Shown: one piece after another, positions 60,672 to 64,000 of the stretch | How positions within the stretch are numbered: the first letter of the stretch is position 1 | How the letters are laid out: each line of letters begins with the position of its first letter | Assembly (NCBI RefSeq): GCF_002119685.1 | Contig: NZ_CP021108.1 | Coordinates: 992,001-1,056,000, forward strand | Source of the DNA: Bordetella genomosp. 8 | GTDB taxonomy: Bacteria > Pseudomonadota > Gammaproteobacteria > Burkholderiales > Burkholderiaceae_B | Direction: 5' to 3' | Length of the DNA stretch: 64,000 nt | Position numbers and translations under genes: made by a program | Notes under the pieces: model-generated | The model's database searches: none | What the model was told of the DNA's origin: nothing | Seen by the model: the letters and a program-made list of their open reading frames with translations, nothing else

Positions 60672-62030
60672 TCAGGCCTGGCGCGGATCCAGGCTCCGCT
60701 CCAGTGCCTGCAGGGTGGCGGATGCCAAGCAGGCGATCTCCTGCGGGTCCAGCACATAGGGCGGCATCAGGTAGACCGTGCGGCCGATGGGGCGCAACAA
60801 GGCGCCCGCCGCCAGCGCATGGCGGGCATAGCGGCGCGCGAAGCCCCCGTCCGCATGCGCACCGCCCCGCACATCGAACGCCAGGATGGCGCCGCAACGG
60901 CGCAGGTGCGCGACATGGCGGTGCGACGCAAGATCGCCCAGCGCAGCCGCCAGGGCGTCGAAGCGCGCCCTGTTGCCGGCCAGTACGTCGTGCCGGTCGA
61001 ACAGGTCCAGCGTGGCCAAGGCGGCGCGGCAGGCCAGCGGGTTGCCGGTGTAGGAGTGCGAATGCAGGAAGCCGCGCGCGATATCGTCGTCGTAGAAGGC
61101 GTCATGGACGCGATCGCTGCACAGCACGACCGACAGCGGCAGGTATCCGCCGGTAATGCCCTTGGACAAGCACAGCAGATCCGGCCGGATACCTGCCTGC
61201 TCGTGCGCGAAGAAGCTGCCCGTGCGGCCGAAGCCGACGGCGATCTCGTCGGCGATCAGGTGCACATCGTGCCGATCGCACAGCGCGCGCAGGCCGCGCA
61301 GGTAGGCCGGGTCGTGCATCGCCATGCCTGCCGCGCATTGCACCAGCGGCTCGACGATGATCGCCGCGATCGACGCGCCGCGCGTCTCGAACAGGGCGGC
61401 GACGTCCGCCAGGGCGCGGGCCGCCACATCGGCGGCGGTTTCGCCGGGCGCGGCCTGCCTGGCATCCGGCGATGCGACCTTGTGCGCCCGCCGCAGCAGG
61501 GGCCCATAGGCGTCGCGAAACAGCGCGACGTCGGTGACGCCCAGGGCGCCCAGGGTTTCGCCGTGATAACCGTGCTCCACGCAGGCGAACTCGCGCTTGT
61601 CCGGCTGGCCGCCATTGCGCCAGAAATGGAAGCTCATCTTCAGTGCGATCTCGACCGCCGACGCGCCGTCGGAAGCGAAGAATGCGTGACCCAGCGCGCC
61701 GTCCGTGCGCGCGGAAAGTCGTTCCGCCAGGGCCACCGCGGGTTCGTGCGTGCATCCCGCCAGCATGGCGTGCTCCAGCGTCGCCAACTGGTCGACCAGC
61801 GCTGCATTGATCGCCGGGTGCGCATGGCCGAACAAGTTCACCCACCACGAGCTGATGCCATCCAGGTAACGGCGTCCGTCGGCGTCATATAGCCAGGCGC
61901 CCGCGCCTCGCGCGATCGGCAATGGCGGACTGCTTTCATGGTGCTTCATCTGCGTGCAGGGATGCCATACCGCCCGCAGGCTGCGGGCGACCAGCGCATC
62001 GCCCCGCACAGGGTTCGTTACGCCTTGCAT
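60672..62030 (-). CDS. bioA: Adenosylmethionine-8-amino-7-oxononanoate aminotransferase
   Basis: 452 aa. Class III aminotransferase producing 7,8-diaminononanoate with S-adenosylmethionine as amino donor. Motifs: [12 protein letters not shown] and [15 protein letters not shown] (BioA-specific), [29 protein letters not shown] and the PLP Lys in [14 protein letters not shown]. The start overlaps the end of bioB by 13 nt, and bioF follows after 26 bp. Second gene of bioB-A-F-D. Confidence 0.96.
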   Translation of the reverse strand: MQGVTNPVRGDALVARSLRAVWHPCTQMKHHESSPPLPIARGAGAWLYDADGRRYLDGISSWWVNLFGHAHPAINAALVDQLATLEHAMLAGCTHEPAVALAERLSARTDGALGHAFFASDGASAVEIALKMSFHFWRNGGQPDKREFACVEHGYHGETLGALGVTDVALFRDAYGPLLRRAHKVASPDARQAAPGETAADVAARALADVAALFETRGASIAAIIVEPLVQCAAGMAMHDPAYLRGLRALCDRHDVHLIADEIAVGFGRTGSFFAHEQAGIRPDLLCLSKGITGGYLPLSVVLCSDRVHDAFYDDDIARGFLHSHSYTGNPLACRAALATLDLFDRHDVLAGNRARFDALAAALGDLASHRHVAHLRRCGAILAFDVRGGAHADGGFARRYARHALAAGALLRPIGRTVYLMPPYVLDPQEIACLASATLQALERSLDPRQA

Positions 62031-63019
62031 GACACGTCCCCGCCGCGCATGCCCAGCCGGGCCAGCAACTGGCGGTCGGCCGCGACGCGCGGATTGCCGG
62101 TGGTCAGCAACGCGTCGCCGTAGAACATGGAGTTGGCGCCGGCCAGGAAGCAGAGCGCCTGGGTCGCATCGTCCATCTGCTCGCGGCCGGCGGACAGCCG
62201 CACCACCGCACGCGGCATGGCGATGCGCGCCACGGCGATCGTCCGCACGAATTCGAAGGGATCCAACGGCGCCGATCCGTGCAAGGGCGTGCCGGCGACG
62301 CGCATCAGGCCGTTGACAGGCACCGACTCGGGATAGGGATCAAGGTTGGCCAGTTGGGCGATCAGGCCGGCCCGCACCGTGCGGTCCTCGCCCATGCCGA
62401 CGATGCCGCCGCAGCACACCTTGACGCCGGCCTCGCGCACGTGCCACAAGGTGTCGAGCCGGTCCTGGTAGGTGCGCGTGGTGACGACGTTGCCGTAGAA
62501 CTCGGGCGAGGTGTCCAGGTTGTGGTTGTAGTAGTCCAGGCCGGCGTCGGCGAGCTCGCGCGCATGCGACGCGTCCAGCATGCCCAGGGTCACGCAGGTT
62601 TCCAGTCCCAGCGCCTTGACGCCAGCGACCATGCGCGCGACCGCGGCGACCTGGCGCGGCTTGGGCGATCGCCACGCCGCGCCCATGCAGAAACGGCGCG
62701 CCCCCGCCGCCTGCGCGGCGCGCGCGGCCGCCAGCACATGGTCCAGGTCCATCAGGGGCTGCGCCTTGAGCCCGGTGTCGTGATGCGCGGATTGCGAGCA
62801 ATAGCCGCAATCCTCCGGGCAGCCCCCGGTCTTGATCGACAACAGGCTGGAAAGCTGGATTTCGGTCGGATCGAAATGGGCGCGATGGACTTCCTGCGCG
62901 CGGTGCAGCAGGTCGGGAAAGGGCAGGTCGAGGAGGTTGGCGATGTTCGCGCTGGACCAGCGGCCTTCCGATCGCCGTCGTGGACGGTCAGGCAGGGCAA
63001 CGGTCTGGATATGGGGCAT
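62018..63019 (-). CDS. bioB: Biotin synthase
   Basis: 333 aa. Radical SAM enzyme inserting sulfur into dethiobiotin. The cluster motif CxxxCxxC is CPEDCGYC. Other landmarks: [53 protein letters not shown] and [17 protein letters not shown]. The start at 63019 is favoured by GGAG 7 nt upstream; an in-frame ATG at 63079 would add 20 non-family residues. First gene of the operon; no bioC or bioH is present in the window. Confidence 0.95.
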   Translation of the reverse strand: MPHIQTVALPDRPRRRSEGRWSSANIANLLDLPFPDLLHRAQEVHRAHFDPTEIQLSSLLSIKTGGCPEDCGYCSQSAHHDTGLKAQPLMDLDHVLAAARAAQAAGARRFCMGAAWRSPKPRQVAAVARMVAGVKALGLETCVTLGMLDASHARELADAGLDYYNHNLDTSPEFYGNVVTTRTYQDRLDTLWHVREAGVKVCCGGIVGMGEDRTVRAGLIAQLANLDPYPESVPVNGLMRVAGTPLHGSAPLDPFEFVRTIAVARIAMPRAVVRLSAGREQMDDATQALCFLAGANSMFYGDALLTTGNPRVAADRQLLARLGMRGGDVSCKA

Positions 63020-63117
63020 GCGGGACTCCGGGCGGCTGGAAAAAACGGCCGCATCGTAGGCAGGGGAGGGGCCCTGCACAATCCCGTCGTTTGCCTCTTA
63101 TTGGCGGCGCGTTGAAT

Positions 63118-63135
63118 GCAACTCCCGGGAGTTGC
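63118..63135. promoter_or_regulatory. Perfect 18-bp palindrome upstream of bioB
   Basis: GCAACTCCCGGGAGTTGC is its own reverse complement. It lies about 100 bp upstream of the bioB start and 160 bp upstream of the divergent YCII start. It is neither a BirA operator nor the BioR consensus I remember, so the binding protein is unknown. A regulatory role is inferred from symmetry and position. Confidence 0.45.
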
Positions 63136-63293
63136 CCTACGTTGGCGCTGCATCGCGCATAACGTGCCGGCAATGCCGGCTGGCGCGGCTGCCCGACTTT
63201 ATAGTTTCAAGATGTTTCTGATGGCATGCGGAGGGCACTCCGCCGGCACCCGGCGGGTCTACAGTGCTGTCGATCCACACAAGGAGTATCCCC

Positions 63294-63596
63294 GTGCTGT
63301 TTGCCATCCACATGCTCGACAAACCCGGCGTCACCGACATCCGGACGCGTATCCGGCCCGAGCATCGGGCCTACCTGGCGACCAAGGCCGACCAGATGGC
63401 CTTCGCCGGCCCGCTGCTGGCGGATGACGGCGAAACCATGATCGGCAGCCTGCTGGTCATCGATTTTCCGTCCCGCGACGCGGCGGAACAGTGGCTGCGC
63501 GACGAGCCCTTCACCCGCCACGGCGTGTATGGCTCGACGTCCGTCCACGCCTTCGTCAATCTATGGCCGCAGAAGGTGGGCTTCCCGGCCGGTTGA
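63294..63596 (+). CDS. YciI-like protein (YCII domain)
   Basis: 100 aa. MLFAIHMLDKPGVTDIR, RPEHRAYLATKADQMAFAGP and DPF-like EPFTRHGVYGS match the short YciI family, with a His/Asp pair in the cleft. The GTG start at 63294 has AAGGAG 7 nt upstream and gives the standard family length. Divergent from bioB. Function unknown; one relative is a muconolactone isomerase-like or dehydrochlorinase-type enzyme. Confidence 0.9.
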   Translation: MLFAIHMLDKPGVTDIRTRIRPEHRAYLATKADQMAFAGPLLADDGETMIGSLLVIDFPSRDAAEQWLRDEPFTRHGVYGSTSVHAFVNLWPQKVGFPAG

Positions 63597-63629
63597 AGCG
63601 CGCCGGCCAGGATGACCCACGGCGTCTGC

Positions 63630-63668
63630 CCCGTTCTGAGTCCGGCGCCATGCCGGACTCAGAACGGG
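63630..63668. terminator. Perfect 17-bp hairpin between convergent genes
   Basis: 63630-63646 pairs exactly with 63652-63668 around the 5-nt loop GCCAT. It begins 33 bp after the YciI-like stop and contains the stop codon and last codons of the autotransporter gene. No T-run on either side, so it may act as a bidirectional transcript-end structure rather than a canonical terminator. Confidence 0.65.
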
Positions 63669-64000
63669 ATCATCACCTTCAGCGACCCGCTATGGCTCTT
63701 CGTGTGCTGCGCGAATTCGCCATCGTATTGCAGGCGGAAATCCACACCCTTGGCGGTCGCGACCTGTAGTCCCGCGCCGACCCGGCCGATGACGTCGTCG
63801 ATGGGCAGCGAGGTCGTGAACGATCCGGTGCCTGACGGCGCGCCTTGCAGGCGCGCATTGGCGTCCCAGCTGTTCTGCGTCAGGAAGGTCACGCCCATAT
63901 AGGCGAAGGGCCGCATCACCGCGCCGTTCGGCAGTTCCGAGCGCCCGCCGATCTCGATCATCGGCGAGAAACCCATGATGAACTGGTGGCTGCTGTCGAC
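63659..64000 (-). CDS. Autotransporter beta-domain, C-terminal part (cut by window edge)
   Basis: About 113 residues are visible and the frame is open to the right edge. Alternating strands such as RPFAYMGVTFLTQNSW, VGRVGAGLQVATAKGVDFRL and QYDGEFA, ending LKVMIPF with a terminal Phe, are typical of the outer-membrane barrel of type V autotransporters. The passenger lies outside the window, so the effector function cannot be stated. Confidence 0.8.
   Translation of the reverse strand, partial: VDSSHQFIMGFSPMIEIGGRSELPNGAVMRPFAYMGVTFLTQNSWDANARLQGAPSGTGSFTTSLPIDDVIGRVGAGLQVATAKGVDFRLQYDGEFAQHTKSHSGSLKVMIPF

Noticed and set aside
63205..63216. BioR-like site (TTATAGTTTC) before bioB
   Set aside because: Only about six of ten positions agree with the remembered BioR consensus, and symmetry is missing.

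Overview
The window is high-GC (roughly two thirds G+C by eye), densely packed bacterial DNA. Its gene content points to the Alcaligenaceae (Bordetella/Achromobacter group). There are four orphan Bug-type periplasmic solute receptors, many LysR and FCD-type GntR regulators, MmgE/PrpD and CaiB/BaiF enzymes, a Bvg/Evg-style phosphorelay next to a chaperone-usher fimbrial operon, and an autotransporter beta-domain. This placement is inferred from gene content and protein style; no database was searched. No rRNA, tRNA, insertion sequence, prophage or CRISPR array was seen.

Layout. 0-7.9 kb: a family III CoA-transferase, a Bug receptor and an LVIVD-repeat propeller protein, then aconitase acnA divergent from a LysR gene. 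7.9-18.5 kb: an accessory-looking island with a secreted glycosidase-like protein, an RcsB-like response regulator, a BvgS-like hybrid kinase, a multi-pass membrane protein, and a complete fimbrial operon (pilin, chaperone, usher, two-domain tip adhesin). Two related 14-bp sites resembling an RcsB box lie 40 bp apart upstream of the pilin gene. 18.6-24.4 kb: a YCII protein, LysR/aldehyde dehydrogenase/quinone oxidoreductase, and LysR/methyltransferase. 24.4-26.1 kb: a hipBA toxin-antitoxin pair in visibly less GC-rich DNA. 26.3-31.8 kb: a GntR-controlled operon (MFS transporter, atypical SDR, Bug, MmgE/PrpD) with a palindromic operator. 31.8-35.7 kb: a ketopantoate-reductase-like enzyme, a regulator with two DNA-binding domains, a small propeller protein, a probable three-hairpin small RNA, and a GNAT acetyltransferase. 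35.7-39.5 kb: a ptrR-sad-like divergent pair and a WYL regulator with a VOC protein.

39.5-50 kb: a chemoreceptor divergent from a second GntR-Bug-MmgE module. That module adds a D-2-hydroxyacid dehydrogenase and has a perfect 26-bp palindrome before the regulator. A LysR-Bug-amidohydrolase set and an FAD hydroxylase follow. 50-54.4 kb: a DUF1993 protein, a HAD phosphatase with an IolC-tail-like DUF2090 protein, a GAF-GGDEF cyclase and a PEBP protein. 54.4-58.6 kb: an operon of response regulator, histidine kinase and alkB, divergent from a CcdA-like membrane protein plus a CxxC thioredoxin. 58.5-63 kb: biotin operon bioB-bioA-bioF-bioD. The right edge holds a second YCII protein and the 3' end of an autotransporter gene.

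The clearest systems are the phosphorelay-fimbria island, the two parallel GntR-Bug-MmgE catabolic modules (probably carboxylate uptake and degradation) and the biotin operon. The orphan Bug receptors have no TctAB membrane partners here, so any transport role depends on genes elsewhere.
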